Under the pieces are notes generated by a model. It worked only from the letters and a program-made list of their open reading frames with translations, was not told where the DNA came from and did not search any database. Both the position numbers and the translations under genes were made by a program. A stretch of DNA of 64,000 nucleotides. Origin: an uncultured Roseburia sp. GTDB taxonomy: Bacteria; Bacillota; Clostridia; Lachnospirales; Lachnospiraceae. The DNA lies in assembly GCA_947383215.1 (NCBI GenBank), contig CANDCP010000006.1:1-64000 (forward strand), in the 5' to 3' direction. Below, piece by piece: positions 53,261 through 61,890 of this stretch. Numbering within the stretch: position 1 is the first letter of the stretch; every line of letters starts with the position of its first letter.

Positions 53261-54082
53261 CTAATTAGCCGGGCGGACAGCCGTCACATAGCGATGCGAG
53301 GACGATGCCTGTATCAGTTCATAGCCCTCCTCCCCCGAGGACGTCTGCGACAAAGATACCCAGGTCAAATCCTCCGCGTCCAGATCCAAAAACGCAAGGT
53401 AAGACGATACGCTCTGGCCCGGTATATCCATTCGCTGCGTCTTTATCTGCCCCTCCTCCGAAAAATATTCCCCCGAGAACATTCTCTCGGCATAATTTTT
53501 TCTGAGTCCGCTCGTATCTATCTTCCCCTCCACGTCCGCCTCGACCAGAAAAATCGTCCCGTTCTCAAGCATACAAATCCTGTGCTTCTCTGTGCCGTCG
53601 TACTTATCAAATGTGATATCCCAATAATAGGCCGCATACGTTCCAAAAGTTGCGTCCACCGCTTTATACCTTTTGGCATCCCAGGTAAACCAGTTTCCAT
53701 AGTCCGATGCAAGGCTGACCGGATAGAGTTTTTTCTGATACATGTCCTCTATCTGATCCCTGGCGATCTGCGCCGCCGTATACGCCTTAAGCTCAACCTC
53801 ATAGGACGACGCCTGCTTTCGCACGCTTTCCCATCTCCCGCTGATCAGCTGCAGCTTCTGATACGTTCCAAGCTGTACGGACGCGTTGCGCGCGATCGCC
53901 ATATTTGCGGCCGAATAATATTCCGGCGGCGCGGCCGTCACAAGAGACAGCTCCCTCTCGCTTCTCACAAAAAGAAACCATCCCGGCAAAAATGTCCCAA
54001 GAACCGCCGCCGACAACATAAGAACGCACAGTATTCTATTCCGATATCTCTTCATCTTCCGAAACCATTTTCTCATTTTCAT
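53261..54082 (-). CDS. Membrane-anchored extracytoplasmic protein following the kinase
   Basis: 273 residues. A positively charged N-terminus precedes one membrane helix (about 17-38) and a ~230-residue outer domain with no recognised family. The gene overlaps the kinase gene by 47 bp, with its start set by GAGGGTGG; an ATG at 54055 is an alternative. Position and topology suggest an accessory sensor or anti-kinase protein, which is inference. It is not an obvious member of the lipoprotein family. Confidence 0.65.
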   Translation of the reverse strand: MKMRKWFRKMKRYRNRILCVLMLSAAVLGTFLPGWFLFVRSERELSLVTAAPPEYYSAANMAIARNASVQLGTYQKLQLISGRWESVRKQASSYEVELKAYTAAQIARDQIEDMYQKKLYPVSLASDYGNWFTWDAKRYKAVDATFGTYAAYYWDITFDKYDGTEKHRICMLENGTIFLVEADVEGKIDTSGLRKNYAERMFSGEYFSEEGQIKTQRMDIPGQSVSSYLAFLDLDAEDLTWVSLSQTSSGEEGYELIQASSSHRYVTAVRPAN

Positions 54083-55493
54083 AAAAAACCACCCTCATCG
54101 TTGTCCCTTCTCCCAGACTGCTCTCCACATGCAAAACCGCCCGGTGCCTCTCCAGAATCAAAGCGGACAGAGACAGGCCCAGGCCCGCTCCGCCTTCCTT
54201 TCTCGAACGCGACTTGTCCACCATATAAAATTCGTCGCAGATATGTTTTACATCCTCCTGCGACATTCCGATTCCGCGATCGACTACCCGAAGCTCGTAA
54301 TACGCGTCCTTCCGTAATTTCCTTCCGACAAGCCCGACGGCCGAGCCTTCCTTCGACGCCTTTCTCGCATTGTCAATCAGATTCACAAACACCGTAACTA
54401 ATAAGTCCTTATCCCCCTCAAGCACCGCCGGCTCTATATCCGTCCGAAGCTCTATGCGTTTATGTTCAAGCATCGGCTCTGTAATCCGCCTTAGCTCCCT
54501 TTCCAGATCGTCGACATGCACCGGACCCATCTTAAGGTCATGCCGCTTTAAATAAAGCAGTTCAAACAATTTGCCCGACATAACTTCAAGGCGTTTTCCC
54601 TCCGAAAAAATATAATTCGCCGCCAGAATCTGCTCTTCCCTCGAAAGCTCCATAGAACGGAGCATATCGGAATACCCGATAATCGTCGTCATCGGCGTCT
54701 TAATCTCATGCGTAAAATCCGCGACAAACTGCTCCCGGCTTTGGATCATTTCTTTCAGCTCCTCCACATGCTTTAAAACCGCGTCCGCCATGATATTGAC
54801 ATTTCCGGCAAGCTGCCCCACCTCGTCGCCGCCCGTCACCGACACATGTACATCGTAATTGCCCGCCGTAATCTCCCCCGTCACGCGGTTCAGTTTCTCC
54901 AGCGGCCTTGTCAGATAAACGCTGACAAAATACATGATGACGGAAACCGCCAGGATTACTCCCGCAATCAGCATGCGAAAATAACGCGTCTGCTCCTCAA
55001 GCATACGATAGACGTCCGAAATCTCCTGCTTACTGACAATATACAGATTGCTTCCAAGCGCCTTGCTGTAAGAAGTGACGTAAATGAAATACTGCCCGTC
55101 TTCCTTACAGATCATATAATTTTTCCCTCCGATATTCAAATCGGAATACAAAGAATCGTCGATAAAGGCTTCCTTTTTGTCGCTCGAATAGACATAGTCG
55201 TCCCCGTGCCGCACATAGACAGAGGACGAATCCGCGAGCATACCGCCCACGACGCGCTCTCCGATTTTTTTCAGTCCGCTGATAACCTCGTCTCTGCCCC
55301 CCGCCGTGTTCATCAGCTGCAGCAGCTCGTATTCTACGGAAGACTGCACAAGGTTATTTTCCATAATCGCGTTCTTCACCTGCGTATCCCGCCCAAGTTC
55401 AAAATTCCTGCGAATCATGAGATATCCCACAACCCCCAGGCTTAATGAAAGCGCGATCAGATTCACCATCAATACTTTATACCGAAACTTCAT
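54036..55493 (-). CDS. Two-component sensor histidine kinase
   Basis: 485 residues. TM1 about 6-26, a ~140-residue outer sensor domain, TM2 about 173-195, HAMP to about 248, HisKA with His262 in DFTHEIKTPMTTI, HATPase with VNLIDNARKAS, DRGIGMS and GGAGLGLSL. Overlaps the response regulator by 17 bp. Its placement at the head of the lipoprotein/ABC operon argues it controls that operon. Confidence 0.94.
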   Translation of the reverse strand: MKFRYKVLMVNLIALSLSLGVVGYLMIRRNFELGRDTQVKNAIMENNLVQSSVEYELLQLMNTAGGRDEVISGLKKIGERVVGGMLADSSSVYVRHGDDYVYSSDKKEAFIDDSLYSDLNIGGKNYMICKEDGQYFIYVTSYSKALGSNLYIVSKQEISDVYRMLEEQTRYFRMLIAGVILAVSVIMYFVSVYLTRPLEKLNRVTGEITAGNYDVHVSVTGGDEVGQLAGNVNIMADAVLKHVEELKEMIQSREQFVADFTHEIKTPMTTIIGYSDMLRSMELSREEQILAANYIFSEGKRLEVMSGKLFELLYLKRHDLKMGPVHVDDLERELRRITEPMLEHKRIELRTDIEPAVLEGDKDLLVTVFVNLIDNARKASKEGSAVGLVGRKLRKDAYYELRVVDRGIGMSQEDVKHICDEFYMVDKSRSRKEGGAGLGLSLSALILERHRAVLHVESSLGEGTTMRVVFYENEKMVSEDEEISE

Positions 55494-56148
55494 CCGTATC
55501 CTCCATGCGGTATCCGACCTTAAACACCGTCTTTATGGACTCCTCCAGACCTAATTTTCTGCGCAGCCGCTGAATATGCAAATCAAGCGTCCGCGATTCC
55601 ACAGAATATTCGGCCCCCCAGATTTCCTCATATATACGCTCCCGAAACAGGGTAATATTCCGGTTGCGCATCAAAAGCTCCAACAGCTCGAGCTCCTTCG
55701 GCGTGAGCACAATCTCCCTCCCGTCCCTCGTCACCCTCTGATTCTCCACATCCACCGCAATATCGCGAAACTTAAGGCAGCGCTCCGCCTTGCGGTATCT
55801 GCGCAGCACAATATTGACGCGCGCCAAAAGCTCTACAATCTCAAACGGCTTTACCATATAATCCTCGGCGCCCGAAGTCAGCCCTTTCATCCGATCCTCC
55901 AGAGACGACTTCGCCGTCAGAAAAATCACCGGGATTTCCAGCGAACGGATATACTCCATCAGCTCATATCCGCTGATATGCGGCAGCATAACATCCAGAA
56001 TAATCAAATCAAACCTGCGATCCTCCAAAATATCGGCGGCCTCCAGCCCGTCATACGCGCAGGTGCAGCAATACCCCGCTTTCGTCAGATTCCACAAAAT
56101 CAAATCCGAAATCGGCTTCTCGTCTTCCACAATTAAAATCCGAATCAT
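55477..56148 (-). CDS. OmpR/PhoB-family response regulator
   Basis: 224 residues from the ATG at 56148, giving the standard family start MIRILIVEDEKP. Phospho-acceptor Asp52 in LIILDVMLP, Lys in KPFEIVELLARV, and a C-terminal winged helix (LTPKELELLELLMRN, VDVENQRV, RTLDLHIQRLRRKLG). First gene of the 20.5-kb operon and probably autoregulatory. Confidence 0.95.
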   Translation of the reverse strand: MIRILIVEDEKPISDLILWNLTKAGYCCTCAYDGLEAADILEDRRFDLIILDVMLPHISGYELMEYIRSLEIPVIFLTAKSSLEDRMKGLTSGAEDYMVKPFEIVELLARVNIVLRRYRKAERCLKFRDIAVDVENQRVTRDGREIVLTPKELELLELLMRNRNITLFRERIYEEIWGAEYSVESRTLDLHIQRLRRKLGLEESIKTVFKVGYRMEDTDEVSV

Positions 56149-56172
56149 CTTACGTTCCCACCTTTTATGTAC

Positions 56173-56202
56173 AGTATACCGCACTTTAATATAAGATAGC
56201 AA
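56173..56202 (-). promoter_or_regulatory. Candidate promoter of the two-component/lipoprotein/ABC operon
   Basis: Minus-strand TTGCTA (56197-56202), an 18-bp spacer and TATACT (56173-56178), 25 bp before the regulator ATG. Four of six bases match the -35 consensus. Confidence 0.4.
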
Positions 56203-56271
56203 AAAAATGTATCTAAATTGTAACAATTACCACAGTTAATTTAGCTCTTCACGCCGTCGAATTTTTTTACG

Positions 56272-56316
56272 ACAAAACAAGCGCCAAATGACTGTGGTCC
56301 GCCATTTGACGCTTGT
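56272..56316 (-). terminator. Terminator after capA-like gene
   Basis: A 14-bp stem with one mismatch (arms 56277-56290 and 56303-56316), followed on the minus strand by GTTTTGTCG. It closes the padR-to-capA operon. Confidence 0.75.
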
Positions 56317-56327
56317 TCTGATTGTAA

Positions 56328-57503
56328 TTAAAACGAAGTATTTTGCAAGATCCTCCCCTCCCCGTCCACGGTAATTCCCTGCGATATTTCCTCCATATAA
56401 CGAAACAGCGCTTCCGCCTCGTTTCCCTCGAGCGTCGACGTGCAGCCCCCCACGGCCTTTGCGGGGATCAGCGCGTATTCCGCTTCCCCGCTTTCAGACA
56501 CCGTAACGCGAAGCGCCGCCGTCCTGTCAATGGAGGAGCCAAAGATAAAATTCCCGAGACTGTAAAAGACCGGTTTGCCGTTGTAGAACTCGATCCCCTG
56601 CAGACAGTGCGTGTGCGCGCCAATCACCAGATCGGCGCCGGCGTCTATATACTGCCTCGCAAGGGTCCTCTGATAATCGACCGGATCGGCCTGATGCTCG
56701 ATCCCCCAATGAACGAAAACCGTGATAAAATCACATTCCCTCCTCGTCTCCTCAATCGCATTGCAAAGCGCCGTCCCGTCATACGTCGTAAAAACGCCCG
56801 GCACAGCGTTGTCTACATTCCATGATTCCACCGGAATCACGCGGGAAGCGGCGAGAAAGGCGAATTTTCTCCCGCCGCACTCCGCGTAAAAGGGTTCTCC
56901 GGCGCGCTCCTTATCGGCCCCGGCCCCCACGTACGCGATCCCCGCGTCATCCAGCGTGACAAATGTGTCCGTCAAAGCCTCCCCGCCATAATCCAGAATA
57001 TGATTATTGGCGAGAGAGACGACGTCCACGCCCATCTCCAAAAGCGCCGATACATAGACCGGATCCGCCCGAAACGTATACTGTTTATCCTCCATCGGAA
57101 CGCCCCGCACGCTAAACGGAAACTCCTCGTTCACCATCGTAAGATCCGCCTGCGTGAGCGTCTTTAAAATTTCTTTTGAGACGACGGCGTCAATCCCTCC
57201 CGCCTCATAGCAGCTTTGGAAAGAATTTGCAAACAACACGTCGCCCGCAAATACCATTGTAAAATCCCGTTTATCCGCATTCCCTTCCTGCCGGTTGGCG
57301 CCGCTTTCCATTTCGGTCGGTTCCGTTTCTGCAGACAGGCTCTCTTTGCGCTCTTCTCTCTTCGGAATCTTCCTCTCCGTCACAAAATTTTCTCCTGCCG
57401 AACCTTCCCTCTGCGCTTCCCCGCTCCTGAATGCGAGAAAACCGCCCAGCAGCGCGGTGAAAACCAGCAAAACGGCAAGCGTGGCAATCACATGCTTTTT
57501 CAT
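56328..57503 (-). CDS. CapA family poly-gamma-glutamate-type metallophosphatase
   Basis: 391 residues. An N-terminal membrane anchor (about 5-26) and a polar linker rich in Glu, Arg and Ser (30-75) precede the CapA/PGA_cap fold: MVFAGDVLFANSF, NEEFPFS, SLANNHILDYG, FVHWGIEHQ, IGAHTHCLQGIEFYNG, VFYSLGNFIFG. Metal-binding Asp, Asn and His residues are retained. No capB or capC nearby, so poly-gamma-glutamate synthesis is not implied; many gut Firmicutes carry such standalone cell-surface proteins. Starts 6 bases after glgX. Confidence 0.88.
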   Translation of the reverse strand: MKKHVIATLAVLLVFTALLGGFLAFRSGEAQREGSAGENFVTERKIPKREERKESLSAETEPTEMESGANRQEGNADKRDFTMVFAGDVLFANSFQSCYEAGGIDAVVSKEILKTLTQADLTMVNEEFPFSVRGVPMEDKQYTFRADPVYVSALLEMGVDVVSLANNHILDYGGEALTDTFVTLDDAGIAYVGAGADKERAGEPFYAECGGRKFAFLAASRVIPVESWNVDNAVPGVFTTYDGTALCNAIEETRRECDFITVFVHWGIEHQADPVDYQRTLARQYIDAGADLVIGAHTHCLQGIEFYNGKPVFYSLGNFIFGSSIDRTAALRVTVSESGEAEYALIPAKAVGGCTSTLEGNEAEALFRYMEEISQGITVDGEGRILQNTSF

Positions 57504-57509
57504 ACCGCT

Positions 57510-59627
57510 CTATTCCGTTTCTTCTGTTGTTTTTTCTTCCGGCCGCTTTTTCGCCACAAGAATCTGCACGCTCCGCGGCATTAACGCAATCCGGTTGTCC
57601 CCGGCGTACCGGGCGTCTTTTACAAATCCAGTCTCAAGCCAGGTATCGACCTCCACCTGCCAGACCATACTTTTCGGAAGCTCCGGCAGCGTAAGCATCT
57701 GCTCCTCCCAGTGCGCGTTTACGGCTATATAAACGACGTCCTCGCCGTCATGATTTTCGCTGATCCCGGCAAACATTACCCCGATTGTGTGCGTATTCCA
57801 CTGATAATCTCCGTGCCACGGCCTCAGACCGTGAAGGCTGACCTCAGGAAAATTAATCGCCCCTTCCCGCATATGTTTTCGGACAACGGCGTACTTTTTG
57901 CGGAAGGCGATCATAAAACGGAAAAACTCGAAAATATCATGATATTTTTCCAGGCGCGACCAGTCAAGCCAGGACACCTCGTTGTCCTGACAGTATGCGT
58001 TGTTGTTTCCGTACTGTGTATTGCAGAACTCGTCTCCGGCAAAAAACATCGGCGTTCCCCTGCTTGTAAGCAGTACCGCGCACGCATTGCGGATCAGACG
58101 CCTTCTAAGGCGCATAACCTCCTCATCCTCCGTCTCGCCCTCAACGCCGCAGTTCCAGCTCCTGTTGTCATTCGATCCGTCCGTATTATTCCATCCGTTA
58201 TCAAGATTGTGCTTCTCATTATAAGAATACAGGTCATACAGCGTAAATCCGTCGTGGCAGGTCAAAAAGTTTACCGACGGATTGCTTCCCCGGTCTCTCA
58301 GATCATACAGATCCATCGAACCTGTAATTCTGGCGGCCGCCGCTCCCGCCATACCGTCGTCTCCCTTTAAAAAGCTGCGCAGATCGTCTCTGTACTTCCC
58401 GTTCCACTCCGCAAACCGGTTCCAGGACGGAAAACTTCCCACCTGATACAGACCGCCCGCGTCCCACGCCTCGGCAATCAGCTTTACGCCGCCGAGAATC
58501 GGATCAAACGCAAGACTCTGCAAAAGCGGCGGCTTGCTCATCGGCGTTCCGTCCTCATTGCGTCCGAGTATCGACGCAAGATCAAACCGAAAGCCGTTTA
58601 TCCGGTAAGCCGTAACCCAATAGCGCAGACATTCCAGAATCATCTGCTGTACAATCGGATGATTACAGTTTAACGTATTGCCGCAGCCGCTGTAATTGTA
58701 ATAATAGCCGTTCGGCGTCAGCATATAATAAATGTTATTGTCAATCCCTTTAAATGAGAAAAACGGTCCGTTTTCATTTCCCTCCGCGGTATGGTTAAAT
58801 ACAACGTCAAGAATCACTTCGATTCCGTTTTCATTAAATGTCTTGATCAGCCACTTTAACTCATTTCCCTCTCTGTTGTACTCGACGCCCGAACAATAAC
58901 TGGTGTTCGGCGCAAAAAAGCTGACCGTATTATATCCCCAGTAATCCAAAAGCTCTTTTCCCTCATGCTCGCGCCGGTCTTTTACCTCGTCAAATTCAAA
59001 GATCGGCATCAGCTCCACGGCGTTCACGCCAAGGCGCTTCAGATAAGGAATCTTCTCCCGCAGCGCCGCAAAGGTTCCCGGCACTGTTTTGACGCTCCCG
59101 TCCGCAATCGTAAAGCCCCGCACATGCAGCTCATAGATGACCAGATCCTCCATCGGTATCTTTAACTGTTTAAAATCCCCCCAGTCAAAATCATCCTTTA
59201 CCACTCTCGCCTTGTAACAGGTCATCTGCGGCCTTCTCCCCCACATACTCTGCCCTGTCACAGCCTTCGCGTACGGGTCTAAAAGATATTTGTTCTTATT
59301 AAAAATAATTCCCTTTTCCGGTTCATACGGTCCGTCTAACCGATATGCATACTCAAACTCTTCAATATTCAGCTTAAACACAATCATGGAATACACATTT
59401 CCAATACGATAATGCTCCGGAAACTTTAAAACCGCAAAAGGCTCCTGTTCCAACCGACGGAACAGAAGCAATTCGCAGGAGGTGGCCTGGTTGGAGTGAA
59501 TCGTAAAATTCACGCCGCCCGGTATGGCCGTCGCTCCGTTAATATCATAAAATCCCGGTCTCACGTCAAAACCCGCAATATTGTCAAATGGTACCAGATG
59601 TATTTTTTGTTTTGGTATCTGCTCCAT
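57510..59627 (-). CDS. glgX: Glycogen debranching enzyme, GlgX/isoamylase type (GH13)
   Basis: 705 residues from the ATG at 59627, just after the pspC stop, with GGAGCAG upstream. An N-terminal CBM48-like domain (about 15-140) is followed by the GH13 barrel: VVFNHTAEG, GFRFDLASILGR (nucleophile Asp), LIAEAWDAGG (acid Glu) and LTCHDGFTL. The EVSWLDWSR segment is GlgX-typical. It would remove alpha-1,6 branches from glycogen-type polymer. Its place among envelope-stress genes is unexpected. Confidence 0.92.
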   Translation of the reverse strand: MEQIPKQKIHLVPFDNIAGFDVRPGFYDINGATAIPGGVNFTIHSNQATSCELLLFRRLEQEPFAVLKFPEHYRIGNVYSMIVFKLNIEEFEYAYRLDGPYEPEKGIIFNKNKYLLDPYAKAVTGQSMWGRRPQMTCYKARVVKDDFDWGDFKQLKIPMEDLVIYELHVRGFTIADGSVKTVPGTFAALREKIPYLKRLGVNAVELMPIFEFDEVKDRREHEGKELLDYWGYNTVSFFAPNTSYCSGVEYNREGNELKWLIKTFNENGIEVILDVVFNHTAEGNENGPFFSFKGIDNNIYYMLTPNGYYYNYSGCGNTLNCNHPIVQQMILECLRYWVTAYRINGFRFDLASILGRNEDGTPMSKPPLLQSLAFDPILGGVKLIAEAWDAGGLYQVGSFPSWNRFAEWNGKYRDDLRSFLKGDDGMAGAAAARITGSMDLYDLRDRGSNPSVNFLTCHDGFTLYDLYSYNEKHNLDNGWNNTDGSNDNRSWNCGVEGETEDEEVMRLRRRLIRNACAVLLTSRGTPMFFAGDEFCNTQYGNNNAYCQDNEVSWLDWSRLEKYHDIFEFFRFMIAFRKKYAVVRKHMREGAINFPEVSLHGLRPWHGDYQWNTHTIGVMFAGISENHDGEDVVYIAVNAHWEEQMLTLPELPKSMVWQVEVDTWLETGFVKDARYAGDNRIALMPRSVQILVAKKRPEEKTTEETE

Positions 59628-59631
59628 AGGC

Positions 59632-59820
59632 TTAATACTGCTCCGGCATAATGATTGCGGCAATAATGTACGCTACAACCCCGGTTCCCGTACAGGCGAT
59701 CAGCACCCACAGCAGACGGATGATTGTGGGATCAATGTTAAAATATTCTCCGATACCCCCGCACACACCGCAGAGTACCCTGTTATTCGTTGATTTATAT
59801 AGTCTTTTTGGCTGTTCCAT
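59632..59820 (-). CDS. PspC domain membrane protein
   Basis: 62 residues: KRLYKSTNNRVLCGVCGGIGEYFNIDPTIIRLLWV followed by a hydrophobic segment ending IIAAIIMPEQ. This is a complete minimal PspC, linked to envelope stress in other bacteria. Lies 19 bp after the DUF4097 gene. Confidence 0.92.
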   Translation of the reverse strand: MEQPKRLYKSTNNRVLCGVCGGIGEYFNIDPTIIRLLWVLIACTGTGVVAYIIAAIIMPEQY

Positions 59821-59839
59821 AAGCGCCTCCTTTTCTGCT

Positions 59840-60727
59840 CTAATTAAATTCTACCTCAATTGTCCCAAGTCCGCAATCAAGATTCATCATTTTTTTCGCA
59901 TGGTTGTCAATTTTTTTCTTTTTTCCAAAGGACGTGTATGAGATATCTCCGATCTCTACCTCCCCCATGCCGCACTCAATCGAGTAATCAAAATTCTCCT
60001 CCGAATCGTCCAGATCAAGATGAATCTCTCCTACGCCGCAGTCTGCGTCGATATTTCCATCTATTTTGCCCGCAATATCTATACTTCCCATGCCGCATTC
60101 CAAATTTACGTTCTCCGCATACAGATCTTCAATTTCAATTTCTCCGGCTCCCACCGACGCCTTCAATTCTCCCTGCACCGCCGCGCTTTCTAACGAGATG
60201 GATCCGGCGTCCACATTCAGCTCCATGCTTTTCGCGTTCAAGCAAATTTCATCCATATCGGTCTCTCCGGCATTCACGTCTATCGCTACGCGTTCAAACT
60301 CCATATCGCGTGGAAGGTAGAGATGAATCTCCAATTTGAAGGTTCTCCACCATACGTCCTGCGTGCGATCCTGAATCACCAACGTATCGTTCTCTATTTT
60401 GTGTTCCACTTCGGCGCGTTTCGAATATACCTTCATTCTGATCTGATTATCGTCGCTCTCATGTATCTGAAGAGAGCCGGCCTTTACGGAGATATCCAGA
60501 TTCTGCACTTTTGCAGTCTCCTCCTGTGTATAAAGAAAATCCTCTTCGCCGGATGCCATCCCGAAAACGTGCGATCCGTCCGCCTCGTCATTCCAGAAAA
60601 ACGTCCAGTTTCCGTATCGAAACGGCATAAACCTCGCGCCGAACGCGGCGCCAATAATACACAGAACAACTCCCACAACAGCCAGCGCACCGGCCAGACT
60701 TAAACAAACCTTTGTAAATCTCTTCAT
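59840..60727 (-). CDS. DUF4097 family beta-strand repeat protein
   Basis: 295 residues from the ATG at 60727, which overlaps the preceding stop by 4 bp and has AGAGGAT upstream. An N-terminal membrane helix (about 9-31) precedes a right-handed parallel-beta region with alternating short strands (DVNAGETDMDEI, NVDAGSISLESAAV, ECGMGSIDIAG, DCGVGEIHLDL), the DUF4097 pattern often described as a putative adhesin. Partner DUF1700 proteins are usually adjacent, as here. Confidence 0.92.
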   Translation of the reverse strand: MKRFTKVCLSLAGALAVVGVVLCIIGAAFGARFMPFRYGNWTFFWNDEADGSHVFGMASGEEDFLYTQEETAKVQNLDISVKAGSLQIHESDDNQIRMKVYSKRAEVEHKIENDTLVIQDRTQDVWWRTFKLEIHLYLPRDMEFERVAIDVNAGETDMDEICLNAKSMELNVDAGSISLESAAVQGELKASVGAGEIEIEDLYAENVNLECGMGSIDIAGKIDGNIDADCGVGEIHLDLDDSEENFDYSIECGMGEVEIGDISYTSFGKKKKIDNHAKKMMNLDCGLGTIEVEFN

Positions 60728-61437
60728 ATCCTCTGCTCCTTTCCTCGCCCCCGAAACAGGCTCTGCACCAGATTCACCGTACCGCGCACAAGCCACGGAA
60801 GCGTCTTACCGCAGAACAGTACGCAAAGAATCAATGTTAAAAGCCCAACTGACACAAGCAGCGCGCCGACGCCAAACACCAGCAGACCGCCCGGAACATC
60901 CCCGATTCCAAACTGCCCGATTCCGAATCCGACGCACACAATTCCGCCCACAAGAAAACCCACGGTACAGCCAAAGAGCGCGCACAAAATCCCGAGAAGA
61001 CATCCCCCAATGCCCAGAAGGATTCCGCCCCAGACCGGACTCGTCACAGCCGCAACAAGAACGATTAACACCACAAGAAGCGTGCGGTCCTGTGGTCCTC
61101 TCTCATAACTTTGACGGCTTGCCGCGTCGTTCGCATCCCCGGTTTTTTCCTCTTTTACAAAGGGATCCTTCTTTGCCGGCATATCCCCTTTTCTGCGATC
61201 CGCTCCAAAAACTCCCGCTTCCGTATACTCCATGTCGCCGCCGTCCATAGACAGTCCGGCTTTAATGGATGCCGCCAGCTTCTCCGGAGATTCCAGCTCT
61301 CTTATCACTTTCTCCTCATTTTCCTCCCCGGCGTCCTCAAAATAATTTCTGTAAAATTCAAGCGCCTCTTCCTTTTCTTCCGGAGAAATATCACTTAACA
61401 ATTCCTCCAGACGTCTCATAAACTCCTGTCGATTCAT
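60724..61437 (-). CDS. DUF1700 family membrane protein
   Basis: 237 residues from the ATG at 61437, overlapping the padR stop by 4 bp with AGAGGAT upstream. The N-terminus MNRQEFMRRLEELLSDISPEEKEEALEFYRNYFEDAG is the DUF1700 signature. After a polar linker there are about four membrane helices (about 125-220), very rich in Gly and Val. Forms the standard PadR-DUF1700-DUF4097 trio. Confidence 0.93.
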   Translation of the reverse strand: MNRQEFMRRLEELLSDISPEEKEEALEFYRNYFEDAGEENEEKVIRELESPEKLAASIKAGLSMDGGDMEYTEAGVFGADRRKGDMPAKKDPFVKEEKTGDANDAASRQSYERGPQDRTLLVVLIVLVAAVTSPVWGGILLGIGGCLLGILCALFGCTVGFLVGGIVCVGFGIGQFGIGDVPGGLLVFGVGALLVSVGLLTLILCVLFCGKTLPWLVRGTVNLVQSLFRGRGKEQRI

Positions 61438-61757
61438 ACTATCTCCTCTCCCGAAAACATCGCCGATATTTTCGAAGAATATAATTTCCACTCCTGTTTG
61501 TACAGATTCAACTGTTTTTCGCCCTGTTCGGTTATCTTATAGTAACGCCTGTTCCTGCCGCCGCACTCTACATTATACGCCTCCAGGCACGCGTCCTTTT
61601 GCAGCCGCCTTAGAACCGGGTAAAGCGTGGATTCCGAAACCTCGATTGCTTTCCTTACATCCTGCGTTATCTTGTAACCGTAGGTGCCATCCTCTTCCCG
61701 CGACACGGCCGCAAGCACGACCGCGTCCAAAAGAGCAGCCCCCGTATTAAATACCAT
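61434..61757 (-). CDS. PadR family transcriptional regulator
   Basis: 107 residues from the ATG at 61757 (AAGGAG upstream). Winged helix with LDAVVLAAVSREEDGTYGYKITQDVRKAIEVSESTLYPVLRRLQKDACLEAY and RRYYKITEQGEKQL. Probably represses its own operon through the palindromes described below. Confidence 0.93.
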   Translation of the reverse strand: MVFNTGAALLDAVVLAAVSREEDGTYGYKITQDVRKAIEVSESTLYPVLRRLQKDACLEAYNVECGGRNRRYYKITEQGEKQLNLYKQEWKLYSSKISAMFSGEEIV

Positions 61758-61778
61758 GCAATCACTCCTTTTCCCCTG

Positions 61779-61792
61779 TATTATATAATATT
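61779..61792. promoter_or_regulatory. Second copy of the PadR-type palindrome
   Basis: The 14-mer TATTATATAATATT, with a 12-bp palindromic core, lies in the padR leader about 22 bp before the start. It is repeated exactly at 61830-61843. Confidence 0.55.
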
Positions 61793-61823
61793 GTTCACCA
61801 AACATTACTGTTTCTTGTTTAAT

Positions 61824-61852
61824 ACTATATATTATATAATATTATTTGTCAA
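61824..61852 (-). promoter_or_regulatory. padR operon promoter with embedded operator palindrome
   Basis: Minus-strand TTGACA (61847-61852), a 17-bp spacer and TATAGT (61824-61829). A 14-bp perfect palindrome, ATATTATATAATAT (61829-61842), fills the spacer, ideally placed for repression. Confidence 0.75.
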
Positions 61853-61890
61853 GTTCTATGTGCAAAAAAATTTGCGCAAAGCCGTCGGTC

